Shown here: positions 52,887-63,099 of the stretch, piece after piece
Layout: every line of letters starts with the position of its first letter
How positions within the stretch are numbered: position 1 is the first letter of the stretch
Assembly (NCBI GenBank): GCA_036365455.1
Contig: JAWQUS010000022.1
Coordinates: 2,542,001-2,606,000, forward strand
Length of the DNA stretch: 64,000 bases
Source: Macrosoma leucophasiata
Lineage: Eukaryota; Arthropoda; Insecta; Lepidoptera; Hedylidae
Direction: 5' to 3'
The notes under the pieces: generated by a model
Told to the model about the DNA's origin: nothing
Seen by the model: only the letters and a program-made list of their open reading frames with translations
Database searches by the model: none
Translations under genes and position numbers: made by a program

Positions 52887-53074
52887 AAGAGTTGTGAGCA
52901 TAATCATACATTTCCCCATAATACTCGCTCCATCGTTTTAACACATCTTGCGTGTTCTTCAAGAATGTCACCCAACTTAGATTTTATTCTATTCATTCCA
53001 GAAACTGGAGAAGAGCTTCTAGACTTTTTCACCTCCCTCCAATAGAGTTTGATGTTAGTCTCAAAGCTCTTTTG

Positions 53075-53240
53075 GGAAAATTAAATTGTGGTTTTTACTG
53101 TTTCCCTTCAATTTCTTCATATTTTCTTACCTTTTAACATTCGAAACCAAAATTAGCCAAAAAAATATATATATAATATCAAACCTTTGACACATTATTT
53201 CATTGTGAGGCAATACGAAGTTTGCCGGGTCAGCTAGTTT
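53075..53240 (-). repeat. AGCTGACCCGGC-type repeat, partial
   Basis: Parts of two units in opposite directions meet near 53165; ends GTTTGCCGGGTCAGCTAG. Confidence 0.55.
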
Positions 53241-53267
53241 AAATATAAATCAATTGATTCATTGTGA

Positions 53268-53456
53268 CGCGACACACACGCACACTACTAAAATCGTCTA
53301 TTACTACGAAAATCACACCTTGACTTGAACAAAATACAGAAACAATTTCACGCACACATTTTAACATCTAGGCGACAGGTATAGGCCCATTTGGGCTTGT
53401 ACTTTGACAGAGGGGAAAGCCTGCATATGGCTACTCCCCTCCAGTGTTGCTCTATG
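53268..53456. repeat. Family C MITE, left end missing
   Basis: GCGACACACACGCACACTAC to AGTGTTGCTCTATG. It ends about 125 bp before FAR-B exon 3. Confidence 0.65.
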
Positions 53457-53581
53457 GTTACCATGTCCAACGATAGGCTTCTTACAGTTATATCTATTAT
53501 TATTACAGTATATCTTGCAAATATATTTAAAAAAATTTAAATACTATTATATTAATATTTAATTTTTTTCCCTCTTTTCAG

Positions 53582-53669
53582 TGTTTTGATCGCCTTCGTT
53601 CAGAAAGGCCTGGAGTCTTCGAGTCTAAGGTATTTTTCATTGCTGGCGATTGCAGTCAAATTGGATTAG
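53582..53669 (+). CDS. FAR: FAR-B coding exon 3
   Basis: 88 nt: CFDRLRSERPGVFESKVF then IAGDCSQIGL. Acceptor CTTTTCAG, donor GTGAGA. The upstream intron of 3.8 kb holds a nested RTE LINE. Confidence 0.93.
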
Positions 53670-54171
53670 GTGAGATGCTTATGACATAGAATTGAAAGAA
53701 AAAAAAAATATTGTTTATAATTTGATACTGCTAGTCCGATTTTTTTCTCTCTCACTGCCTCTCCCTTTCTGATTATTCTGTGGGGAGAGTAGTGTAGTAA
53801 ATCGACTGTCAATTATCCATTCAATAAAATTGATAATTATTATTCGGGAACTCTGATACGAAGTAAAACATCATCCACGTATACATGTGCTAATAACTGT
53901 TTTTTTTTTACAATCAATGGACTAGTTAGTATTTATAATGCTACGAAATAATACGTTTCATCTAAAAGTAAATAGTACAATAATACATTAAAATTCATAT
54001 GACCTTTGCCATAATATTTTGTTTTTGATATGGCATTGATGGAAAGCAAGGATTATATCCATGTTTGTAAAATGCAACTTTATAAAAATAACAAGCAACT
54101 TAGTAAATAAATTAAATAATACGAGTATATGTGAGTAAATTCCGTATTACTTAAAAAAAATGTTTTTACAG

Positions 54172-54244
54172 GTATATCAGAGGAAGATAGAACGTTGCTT
54201 ATAAATCAAGTCAATATTATATTCCACGTCGCTGCCAGTGTGAG
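54172..54244 (+). CDS. FAR: FAR-B coding exon 4
   Basis: 73 nt: ISEEDRTLLINQVNIIFHVA then ASVR, 20 of 24 residues identical to FAR-A. Acceptor TTTTTACAG, donor GTGAAA. Confidence 0.93.
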
Positions 54245-54274
54245 GTGAAATATCGAATTTATTTTCTTTGTTTA

Positions 54275-54400
54275 TGACATAAGGTTGACAGGCAAGCAGA
54301 CAGAAAGGGGTCACCTAACCTATGAACATTTGCAACAGCAGGGGAGTTTCCAACGCGCTACTATCGCTGAAAGACTATTTCGACACAATATTTTAAGGAA
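54275..54400 (-). repeat. Short Jockey/CR1-like LINE tail
   Basis: GACATAAGGTTGACAGGCAA and GAACATTTGCAACAGCAGGG match the 3' end of the LINE at 59276-59818. Confidence 0.6.
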
Positions 54401-54904
54401 TCTAGTTTTTTCATAATTTATTTAATGTGTCAACACTTACGTTAACTCTTGTAAGGATAGTAAACTTCTAGAAACCAGATAAGAAAATAGAACTAGATTT
54501 TTTAAAATATTGATGATGTGGCTTTTCCTTAGAGTTTGACTATTACTGGAATTTTGTAGTTCTTGAAAAAACTAGATAAGAGGGGTGATTACGCGTGCAC
54601 CCACTTACTTAACCCACTGATGGGTGGATGGGTAATTTCTATTTACCCGTGCACCCACTGGATACCAGTGACGTGCATTGCGTATAGGTTTCTATTACAG
54701 GTCCTGAGGTAGCCTCCGCTCCGTGAAAATCCTGCATGGGAACGAAACGGTATCTAGCTGTGTAAAAGTGCTATAAGATGGAACTAAACATGCTGCATTT
54801 ATAAACTTAAGTTTGGTCTTCGGCAGGAAAAAAACTCTTAAAACAGCTCTTTTTGTAATAATTGCTATGTATGAAGTGAGAAATTATGCATACATTTCTT
54901 TTAG

Positions 54905-54995
54905 ATTTGATGATCCGTTGAAAGTGGCGGCGACACTTAACTTGCTTGGAACAAAAGAACTTATAAAGTTGGCTGAAGAAACAAAGAACTTAGAA
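54905..54995 (+). CDS. FAR: FAR-B coding exon 5
   Basis: 91 nt: FDDPLKVAATLNLLGTKELI then KLAEETKNLE. Acceptor TTCTTTTAG, donor GTAAGT. Confidence 0.93.
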
Positions 54996-55037
54996 GTAAG
55001 TAAAAAATCTTATTATGATATTTCTGTATTTTAGTTT

Positions 55038-55321
55038 CTCTCGCACATAGAGTAACACGGGCCACCGGCCGCGGCAGGCTGGGGAGTAGCCACAGCGTTT
55101 ATTACCGATGCAAAACAGTCTGTCACTTTTTGCGGTGGGAAATGCGTGCGACACACACGCCCACTACGAAAATCGTCTATTACTACGAAACTCACACCTT
55201 GACATTAACAAAATACATAAACAATTTCACGCACACATTTAAACTTGCTTGGCTTATACTTTGACAGAGGAGAAAGCCTGTATATGTCTACTCCCCTCCG
55301 TTGTTGCTTTATGCTCTCGCA
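55038..55321. mobile_element. Family C MITE with 8-bp target duplication
   Basis: The element 55046-55313 (268 bp) is flanked by CTCTCGCA at 55038-55045 and 55314-55321. Ends CATAGAGTAACACGG and, inverted, CATAAAGCAACAACGG. An 8-bp duplication and CA ends favour hAT. It fills most of FAR-B intron 5. Confidence 0.8.
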
Positions 55322-55378
55322 TATATAATGAAAATTCTAATATCGTATTCTGTATTTAGATACAATATTTTTTTTCAG

Positions 55379-55524
55379 GTGATGGTCCACGTATCTACAT
55401 CATACTCCAACACAAATCGGGATACTATAGAAGAAATATTATACCCTCCATTAGAAGACTACAAGGAAACTTTGAAAATATGCGAAAATATTGATGATAA
55501 TACTCTGCAAGCTCTTACACCCAA
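55379..55524 (+). CDS. FAR: FAR-B coding exon 6
   Basis: 146 nt: VMVHVSTSYSNTNRD, then an acidic loop ending ALTPK. The acceptor has a long T run before CAG; donor GTAAGA, as in FAR-A. Confidence 0.93.
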
Positions 55525-55539
55525 GTAAGATTTTTTTTT

Positions 55540-55860
55540 ATGGCATCGCTTGTTATCCATATTGCCAGTATCAAGTAAAACGATATTCCGTATTCGTAAT
55601 AAGCAACGTAAGAGTCAGAGTCAGTCAGTCAATTTATTAGTCCGTCAGTCAGAGTCACAGTAATTCGAGTAAAGCGATGGCTACTTTACCAGAACATGTA
55701 CAATGAAGTTTTGGAGGCAACCCGAAAGAACGTGTTTTCGCACTGTTATTCTATTTCACTATACATGAGCACTGCAATAAGCCTATATCAAACAAAGTCC
55801 CTCCAAAGAGCACCACACGCATGATTCAAAGTACCCAACAAAAAAAACTCAAGAAATTTA
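55540..55860 (+). repeat. 0.33-kb dispersed repeat, copy 2
   Basis: Inverted mate of 38490-38820, in FAR-B intron 6. Confidence 0.6.
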
Positions 55861-55894
55861 ATATTTACAGCAAAACATACAACGGAAGTTAGAT

Positions 55895-56090
55895 ATAGTA
55901 ACTTCACGCCTGTATTCCCCGATTAGGCAGAGCTAAAGCCAAACATTCAAGCATATATATATACCCACAATTCGCCGGTTGCGTTTTGGGCCATATAACA
56001 TTTATCGAGCCTATTGACATATTCGGGCACATTACTAAACTCCGAGGTTGGCACTAGGAAACTTGGAGAAACTTATAGATATTATTTCGA
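55895..56090 (-). repeat. tRNA-derived SINE, diverged and headless
   Basis: GTAACTTCACGCCTGTATTC to CTCCGAGGTTGGCAC; head lost. Confidence 0.6.
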
Positions 56091-56228
56091 AAGTCCTTTT
56101 GAAATTACCCTTATGATATTTATCGTCATTTTAGAAAAGCAGCAATGTACTGAAAATTCGCTTTAAAATTGATAGCTACCGAGCTACATAGGTAATACGC
56201 GTCAATGATTTACTTTCGCCAATTCCAG

Positions 56229-56338
56229 GTATCTAGGTGAGATGCCTAACACTTATGTTTTTACGAAGCAATTAGCCGAACATCTAGTGTTTGATTATAA
56301 AGGAAAACTGCCTATCGCCATTGTCAGACCGTCTATTG
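56229..56338 (+). CDS. FAR: FAR-B coding exon 7 (YxxxK active site)
   Basis: 110 nt: [20 protein letters not shown] with catalytic Y216 and K220, then [11 protein letters not shown]. Donor GTAAGT. Confidence 0.95.
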
Positions 56339-56392
56339 GTAAGTGAAGACATTGACAATAGCAATAACTGGTCCTTTCAGTGTTTATTTTGT

Positions 56393-56737
56393 ACTAGCGG
56401 CCCGCCCCGGCTTCGCGCGGGTGCACTGTTACCTCCTACTAGTCTTAGCGTGAAGATTGTAGATATAGCCTAAAGACTTCCTCGATATCTTTTATAGTTT
56501 AGGCATCGTATGCAAAATAGGAACTTTTCTTAAAGATTTTTTACACCTTGTATCCGAAAAACCCAAAAATCTTACGAAACCCAATTTTTTCCTAAATAAA
56601 ATATAACCTATGTTACCCGTGGATAAAGTAGCTTTCGAATAGTGGAAGAATTTTTTAATTCGGTCCAGTAGGTTTTGAGCCTATTCAATACAACCAAACA
56701 AACAAAGTTTTTCTCTTTATAATATTAGTGTAGATAA
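56393..56737 (+). repeat. ACTAGCGGCCCGCCCC-type repeat
   Basis: CTAGCGGCCCGCCCCGGCTT to ATAATATTAGTGTAGATA. Such a start is common in insect genomes; class unknown. Confidence 0.5.
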
Positions 56738-56949
56738 GAGCTAATACGCTAACAAGCATGCAATTTACAGTGACGGCAAGAGAGTACTGCATAGAAATTA
56801 ACGTAATAACTAGCGAGTTAGAAATCTGTGCCAAAATATTAAGAGTTGTATCATCACTTCAGTCAAAAAACGTCCACAGCTGAATAAAAGTCTTCCCCAA
56901 CAGTGCGCTGCGTTTGCGGATTGGCAATCGAAGTAGTGACTGTTTTATC

Positions 56950-57188
56950 GCAGGACCAGAGAATATGTAGATAATAATACTACGTATAGAATGGACACTT
57001 CGACGTCCCGCTTGATTTCTCCGCATCATCCAACCTCCTCCCCTCTTATTGGCGACGGTTGGTATCTTGTACGTGCTACGCACACAGGTGCACGTGTAAA
57101 TACATGTCGTTGATTGATGTCTGTGTAATAGAGACCAAACTAAGCGTTTGTATGGAATTTTGACGGAGTGTCCGCGGTGTGGTAGGAC
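56950..57188. mobile_element. Family B MITE with 7-bp target duplication
   Basis: The element 56957-57181 is flanked by GCAGGAC and GTAGGAC (6 of 7). It lies in FAR-B intron 7. Confidence 0.7.
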
Positions 57189-57564
57189 GCTGTTCCGCGT
57201 CCCGCGTTCTTTTTAATTTACTAATCAGCCTAGTCATACAGTCATAGTCATAGTCATTTATTTGCGAACTAAGTAGATACATAATAAAGGTCTTAAAAAT
57301 TAGGTTCTAACAATACTCAGTTGCCATTTTCTGGCTCTGCAAATTTTAACTTTTTTTATTATTGTAATAAAATATTACACTAATAAAAAAAATGAAAATT
57401 TTGCTAAATTGTATTGATTTTTAGTTCAATCTGCATTATATATTTCATCTAATCTATTAATGTATTTAATTTACTAAAATTCATCATCTACATCTGGACG
57501 TAAGCCTCTCCCTGAGCAGCCCAACTACCCCGATTCTGAGTGCATTCAACCGACTCCAGTCACT

Positions 57565-57826
57565 TTTTTTTTGGCATACTAGCATGCAGTTCACATTGAT
57601 GTAAAGTGATGACTGCAGCCTATAGATACCCACACAATAACCAGAGATCAAAATGCACATGCGCTGCCACTCCTGAGGTACTATGGACGATGTTATGCCT
57701 CTGTGCCGGAAATTACAGGGCCGTACATTACCACCTGACCGGAATACGATAGTGCTGAACACTACCATTTAGCGGCAAGAATATTAGGCAATGCGGTGGT
57801 GCCTACGCCCGCGAGCTCCGTCACAG
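57565..57826 (-). repeat. Family A repeat
   Basis: Lacks its first bases; joined at 57830 to a TA-type MITE fragment (57835-57952). Confidence 0.8.
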
Positions 57827-57834
57827 TAAGGTCA

Positions 57835-57952
57835 AAACTTGAGCGACTTACATACGTAAGTTGCAAAAGAGATAACGCTCTACAGATCCGTAATAAGCCG
57901 GTCTACTTCCAAATGTCGAAGTGCAATATTTCTTGTTGGATCATTACAGCAT
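57835..57952. repeat. TA-type MITE, partial
   Basis: AAAAGAGATAACGCTCTACA to CAATATTTCTTGTTGGATCA. It ends 29 bp upstream of FAR-B exon 8. Confidence 0.6.
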
Positions 57953-57981
57953 GAAAAAAACACAAATTTCTTTATTTACAG

Positions 57982-58065
57982 TTATTTCAAGTGTAAAGGA
58001 ACCTATGCCTGGATGGGTGGACAATTTTAATGGCCCAGTTGGGCTTCTTGTGGGTGCTGGCAAAG
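57982..58065 (+). CDS. FAR: FAR-B coding exon 8
   Basis: 84 nt: VISSVKEPMPGWVDNFNGPV then GLLVGAGKG, closer to the family consensus than the FAR-A version. Acceptor TTTACAG, donor GTAATC. Confidence 0.93.
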
Positions 58066-58489
58066 GTAATCTTCTATACTTCACTCCATTCCACTCCTAT
58101 ATTCCTCAACTAGCTGTGCTTTAACTTTGGTCGCGTGGAATAGTGACTTTGGAACTTTGGGCAGGGCTTTTGGATATAACTTTTGTTTAATTTTGGATCA
58201 TAACACTTTTGGGTAGCTAAAAAAATCTGCTTTACAGTAATGCTTCTCTGTACACGATTTATGACGTATGGCCGGAGGATAAAAGCACACACGCTGCTAG
58301 GATTGGTACGGCTCTGTCACGTGGACGTTGCTACGGTTCTGTCAGACAAATGTCACCTCAGTCTGCCCGGGACCACGGAAGCTGAAAAGCGACCGAAACG
58401 TCGGGTTGATTTTAAAAATCATTTTAGTTTAATATACGCGAGATAAATCCGTAAAAATAGTTTTATTTCAATGAGTGTAGCTCGCGAAA

Positions 58490-58735
58490 ACCTAAGAACA
58501 TATAATGTGTCAAACGTTTGATAGATACGAACTATTTGTATGGGAAAATGAAATTGTGGTTTTTACTATTTCCCTTCAATTTCTTCATATTTTCTTACCT
58601 TTTAAACTTTCCCTGGACTTTCAAAAATCATTCAAAACCAAAAATAGCCAAATCGATCTAGCCGTTCTCGAGTTTTAGCAAGACTAACGAACAGAAATTG
58701 ATTTTTATATATATAAGATAGATGTTGGTAAGTTC
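58490..58735 (+). repeat. AGCTGACCCGGC-type repeat, headless
   Basis: AATGTGTCAAACGTTTGATA to TATATATAAGATAGATG. Confidence 0.6.
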
Positions 58736-58945
58736 TCAGTTGGTTTATCTATTATCTCGTATTAAATTGAAGATAGGCACAAAATATACTGCCTTTTAAA
58801 ATGACACTTTTCAAGAAAATACTGTGTTGAAGCAAAGAGACAATTAAGTCTATCGAAATCGTATATTATTAATTTTTTAAACACATTTAAACTTCAAAGG
58901 GGTCACTTTTAAGTTGTGTTAATGTGTTTAAAAAATGATTAAAAA

Positions 58946-59890
58946 CGTAACCTAGTGCACGTAATCCCTGAAGGGGTAAACCGAGGTAAATGTATGCATT
59001 CAAACATATATGAAAACACACACGATTCGCCGGTTGCGTTACAGGTGACGAGCCTATGTAGATATCCGGACACAACACCAAACTCCGAGGTACTGGGAAA
59101 CTTCCAGAATTATTTTTATTATTTTTTAAATATAAGGTCCTTTTTTGAACCTTATTAAAATTACAATCTAGCCTGAAAGTCTAATAAGCAATTTTATGCT
59201 AACTTAAACTTCAAATAAAATTATTTCTAAGTAAATGTCCTCTGGTGCTTTCTTACTATTTTTTTTTTTTTTTTTTTTTTTTTTATGTCTGAAGATTGAC
59301 AGACAAGCAAACGGGCCACCTGATGGAAAGTGGTCACCGTCGCCTATGAACATTTGCAACACCAGGGGAGTTGCCAACGCGCTGCCAGCCCTGAAGGACT
59401 CTTTTGACGCCATTTTTGAAGAACCCCATATTGTAGCACCTAGGGAACACCTCAGAGGGAAGTTCGTTCCACAATTTACACGTTCTGGGCAGGAACGAAC
59501 GTGAAAACCGCACCGTTGAGCACTGCCAGGTGTCCAGTCGGTGTGGGTGGAACTTCTCTCTTCGGCGGGTAGTACGGTGTAGGAAAAGAGACGGTGGCAC
59601 CATGTCAAACAGTTCCGCAGAGCACTCACCATTGTAGAGACGGTACAACACGCACAGACTCCCAATGTCTCTGCGCAGGCTCAGATGTTCGAGCCTGTCG
59701 GTAAGTCCTGGATCGTTAACAATACGAACGGCGCGTTTTTGTAGGGAGTCAAGTGGACCAAGCTGGTATTTGGGGGCTCCCGCCCACAAATGAGAGCAGT
59801 ATTCCAGACTATGTCTTAAGGGGAATGGAAAAATCCCTTATCTCTGATAACTGACCACGGGCATCAAACCCAGAGGCTATTGAAGCAGTA
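58946..59890 (-). repeat. tRNA-derived SINE split by a LINE insertion
   Basis: 58946-59112 and 59821-59890 are the two parts of one SINE (the join falls at CTTCCAGAA / GGAATGGAAAAATC). The LINE copy 59259-59818 lies between them. Confidence 0.6.
59259..59818 (-). pseudogene. Jockey/CR1-like LINE, 5'-truncated, 3' end
   Basis: Poly(T) at 59259-59284 marks its A-tail. The frame 59789-59334 holds WAGAPKYQLGPLDSLQKRAV, GSLCVLYRLYNGECSAELFD and LWNELPSEVFPRCYNMGFFK, the polymerase C-terminus. The tail GCAAACGGGCCACCTGATGG is a well-known lepidopteran LINE end. Confidence 0.8.
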
Positions 59891-59927
59891 AAAAATTTAT
59901 AAAGGACTTACATATCTTCTTTTTCAG

Positions 59928-60036
59928 GTCTTCTACGCTATTTCTATGCGAATGCAGATCTGGTGAGCGATTATATACCCGTGGACATTTGCATTAAACA
60001 TTTTGTAGCCGTTAGCTGGATACGCGGAACAAAAAA
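59928..60036 (+). CDS. FAR: FAR-B coding exon 9
   Basis: 109 nt: LLRYFYANADLVSDYIPVDI then a stretch ending RGTKK. The acceptor TTTTTCAG is strong; the donor GTTGGT is the weakest in the gene. Confidence 0.91.
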
Positions 60037-60113
60037 GTTGGTACCTACACAGATTGTTAACCCGATTTTTTTTGCAATATCTCATTTTTTTTTATTTGTT
60101 GTAATTTTGTTAA

Positions 60114-60385
60114 CGTAACTTCACGCCTGTAATCCCCGAAGAGGTAGGCAGAGGTAAATACATGCATTCAATCATACATGCAAACACCCACGACTCGCCG
60201 GTTACGTTTTGGCCCATGTAACAGGTGGCGAACCTGTTGCCATCTCCGGGCACATTACAAAACTCCGGGGTACTGGGAAACTTCCAGAAAATGGAAAAAT
60301 CCCAATAGAAGCAGAGATAAAGGATTTTAAACCGTTATCTCTAATGTGCCCCGACCTGGGAATCGAACCCAGGACCTCCAGCCTA
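60114..60385 (-). repeat. tRNA-derived SINE, head cut
   Basis: GTAACTTCACGCCTGTAATC to GAACCCAGGACCTCCAGCC; the head is cut where the 5S-like SINE body begins. Confidence 0.75.
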
Positions 60386-60392
60386 AAAGCTA

Positions 60393-60650
60393 GCTAATAA
60401 CAAATTAAATGCGCGTTTCCGTGCTTCGGAGGGCACGTTAAGCCGTCGGTCCCGGTTGCTATCGATCGATAGCAGTCGTTAAACCTTGTTGGAGGCGGTT
60501 AGAAAACATCAGACAGCGGGTTGGCCACTAACCCCGTATCTCCACCAATCCGCATTGGAGCAGCGCCAGCTCCAGGCCTCCCCCCAAAAAGGGGAGAGAC
60601 TCGTTCCCAGCAGTGGGACGTATAATGGGTTGCCATTATTATCTAACCTA
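60393..60650 (+). repeat. 5S-like SINE body, head missing
   Basis: AATGCGCGTTTCCGTGCTTC to AGCAGTGGGACGTATAATGG. It ends about 68 bp before FAR-B exon 10. Confidence 0.6.
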
Positions 60651-60718
60651 CCTTTACCTAACCCCTTTCGGCAATACATGCGAAGTCCTATGTCTTTACG
60701 CATTAAATATTTAAATAG

Positions 60719-60896
60719 ATTGGAGCCTACTGACGACATCCCTATCTACAATTGCTGCAGCAACACCTTGATGAGGTGGACAATACGTGAGACAGCTGAA
60801 ATAGGCCGTAAAATAGTCAATAGTAATCCGATTGGTAACGCGTTGTGGACGTGCGGAGGGAAGAGTACTACCAGCAAATTCTTTTACTTCTTAGTG
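60719..60896 (+). CDS. FAR: FAR-B coding exon 10
   Basis: 178 nt: LEPTDDIPIYNCCSNTLMRW and on to FFYFLV. Acceptor TTAAATAG, donor GTAATA. Confidence 0.92.
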
Positions 60897-60937
60897 GTAA
60901 TAATTTTTCTTCTACTTTTTTTTATTTATTTAATCTT

Positions 60938-61118
60938 TTAGGCTCCTTTCATTCTGCAGCGTGTCGCCGGTCGCGTATGGCGAGACCGGCGATACGCAGT
61001 ACAAAAACGCTACCGGCAAGCACGTAGCACAATGAAAGCCTCTATGGAGCTTCATACAAATCGCACCGGTCGCGCGCGTACGCGACCGGCGACACGCTGC
61101 AGGATGAAAGGAGCCTTA
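60938..61118. mobile_element. PIF/Harbinger-like MITE, 175 bp
   Basis: 60941-61115 has inverted repeats of about 37 bp (GGCTCCTTTCATTCTGCAGC, then GTGTCGCCGGTCGCG) with one mismatch, flanked by TTA at 60938-60940 and 61116-61118. In FAR-B intron 10. Confidence 0.8.
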
Positions 61119-61142
61119 AGGCTCATATGGTCGATATCAGCC

Positions 61143-61320
61143 ACGAACATAGAGCAATACGGGACACCGGCCGCGGCGGACCGGAGTCGAGTAGCCATAT
61201 GCAGGCTTTCCCCTCTGTCAAAGTACAAGTACAAAGTGTTCCTCTACGCCTGTCGCCCAGATGTTTTAATGTGTGCGTGAAATTGTTTACGTATTTTGTT
61301 AAAGTCAAGGTGTGAGTTTG
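61143..61320. repeat. Family C MITE, partial
   Basis: CATAGAGCAATACGGGACAC left end, then the TAGCCATATGCAGGCTTTCC interior in the reverse arrangement; the right end is lost. Confidence 0.6.
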
Positions 61321-61809
61321 GTACCGATTGAAACCGATGCGCGCGGTATGATGAAAAAACCCGCTTATCTCGGAATTCGCGTAAAACGGGATAGCGTAAG
61401 TTGGGGTATTACTAGGGTTCCCACCTCTCCCGGAATTCCGGGAGTCTACCGGGTTCGAGTTCTGAAAATTAAAATCTCCCGTCTTCCGGAAGAAATTTAA
61501 AATACTAAATTCTTCCGGAATAACAAGTTGTTCAAAAGTCACGCGATGATTTTATTATCTCTTTCTAACCCAAAAGCGTGAGAGATTGCGTCGTCTTTGT
61601 CTCACTCATTTTCGTTTCTCATTTATTTTAAGTTACTTTCGTTCACTCATTAGTCTATATCTAACAGCAATCCGTGCACTTGTGTCGTATTTTGATAAAA
61701 TACAATTATTTCTATGTTCTTATAAGTTGAAAATAAAATAAAAAGTTATAATATTCAATGTTTTTTTTCTCCCGGATTTAGACAGCTAAGAGGTGGTAAC
61801 CCTAAGTAT

Positions 61810-61950
61810 TACTACCCTCCGCCAAAATTCCATACAAACGCTTACACGTGCACCTGTGTGTCGCATAAGAGGGGAGGAGGTTGGGTGATGCGGGGAAATC
61901 GGGCGGGAAGTCGAAGTGTCCATTCTATACGTAGTATTATTACATTTCTC
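61810..61950. repeat. Family B MITE, internally deleted
   Basis: CTCCGCCAAAATTCCATACA, then the GTGCACCTGTGTG part, ending ACGTAGTATTATTACAT. Confidence 0.6.
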
Positions 61951-62056
61951 TGGTATTCATGTACTTACTTTTCGATTCCGAAATTGAAATTCGAACCTAA
62001 AATTCCGGGCTAACTGTTGTGAACACAGCTTATTACTAAATATATTATTTTTCAAG

Positions 62057-62127
62057 GTCATATTCATGCATCTACTCCCAGCTGTGATGGTCGATACTGC
62101 TCTGCGGCTGCTTGGAAGAAAACCGAT
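62057..62127 (+). CDS. FAR: FAR-B coding exon 11 (membrane segment)
   Basis: 71 nt: VIFMHLLPAVMVDTALRLLG then RKP plus two bases. The acceptor is TTTTTCAAG and the donor GTAAGT. It is the last exon visible. Confidence 0.92.
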
Positions 62128-62164
62128 GTAAGTAAAATAATTTCAAATTCATCAATAATCATTG

Positions 62165-62450
62165 GTAGTGTTCCAGTTAGAGTGTAGGTGCTCGAGGATG
62201 TAGACACCACCGCATTACCTAATCTATCTACCGGAAAATGGTAGTTTTCAGCACTATCGTGTTCTGGTTAGATGGTAATGTATGACCCCGTATATGGCCA
62301 TGTACTTTGATTACTGTGTATAACTTTTACAGAGATAAAGTAAGGTCTGGGGGCAATGCATCTACATTTTGTCCTCTGCTCGTTATGTAGGTGTCTATAG
62401 GCTGCAGTAATCACTTAACAACAATGTGAACTGCATCCTTGTTTGCATAA
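62165..62450 (+). repeat. Family A repeat, diverged
   Basis: GTAGACACCACCGCATTACC to GTGAACTGCATCCTTG; in FAR-B intron 11. Confidence 0.6.
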
Positions 62451-62470
62451 TTTGCTTAATATCTGTTTTA

Positions 62471-62964
62471 CAGTATCCAACAGGAAGAGACGTCGGCTTA
62501 TTTCGGATCTGTAGAGCGTTATCTCTTTCGCATCTCACTTATTTGAATTTTGTCGATCGTTTTGATTATAGGACTTATTACACGGCACGGTATTCAGGGT
62601 ACGATAGCAAGGGTCAGGGTAGTGTAATAACATTTAGGGAGTTAGGGCTCTAATTAGGGCGACCGGAGCGGCCCGTGTTTTTGTACTGTGATTAAGTTTG
62701 GGCGCTGTCGACCGGATAGTGTAATAAGCGAAAAGCCGGCGCGAGGCCACGCCCACCCTTTCTGCCGAACCCTGAATACCGTGTCGTGTAATAACCTTTT
62801 AAGTTTTGACCAATACCGGACTTCAGATGCTTAAATAGGCAGTGTGCAGCAGAGATAACGCTCTATGAAGCCGAAACTAGCCGATTGTCTCTTTCCTATG
62901 AAGCCGAAACTAGCCGATTGTCTCTTTCATAGGTTCGATGTGCATTATTTCTTGATGAGTACTA
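62471..62964. mobile_element. TA-type MITE with a second inverted-repeat element inside
   Basis: CAGTATCCAACAGGAAG at the left (TA at 62469-62470) and GCATTATTTCTTGATGAG at the right. The inner 220 bp (62575-62794) has its own ends TTATTACACGGCACGGTATT and, inverted, TTATTACACGACACGGTATT. A 33-bp segment around AAACTAGCCGATTGTCTC is tandemly duplicated at 62862-62930. Confidence 0.65.
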
Positions 62965-63099
62965 TACTTTAAAAAATTGATTTCTTAATACTTAATACTA
63001 TCGATTCGGTAATTATTGATTTCTTATGATTTTTCGAAAATGTCAAAACTGTTATTTTTATCGTTAATCTTACTCAAAAAAATTTTTTTTTGAGCATTC

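Larger units (their letters stand above)
50172..53070 (-). mobile_element. RTE-A LINE, long copy with two nested insertions
   Basis: Minus strand from about 53070 (endonuclease-RT linker, SKLGDILEEHARCVKTMERV) to the 3' end ATACATACA at 50172. Family A (52590-52886) and a GC-rich retroelement (50819-51601) are inserted. It lacks most of the endonuclease. It gives the reference for the many short RTE-A copies here. It sits in FAR-B intron 2, opposite to the gene. Confidence 0.85.

Noticed and set aside
1250..62127. Naming the genes as pheromone-gland FARs
   Set aside because: Sequence motifs are common to all insect FARs; clade and expression cannot be judged here.
62128..63000. FAR-B exon 12 within the window
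   Set aside because: No LLKIQR-like frame with an acceptor in the right phase could be found between 62128 and 64000.
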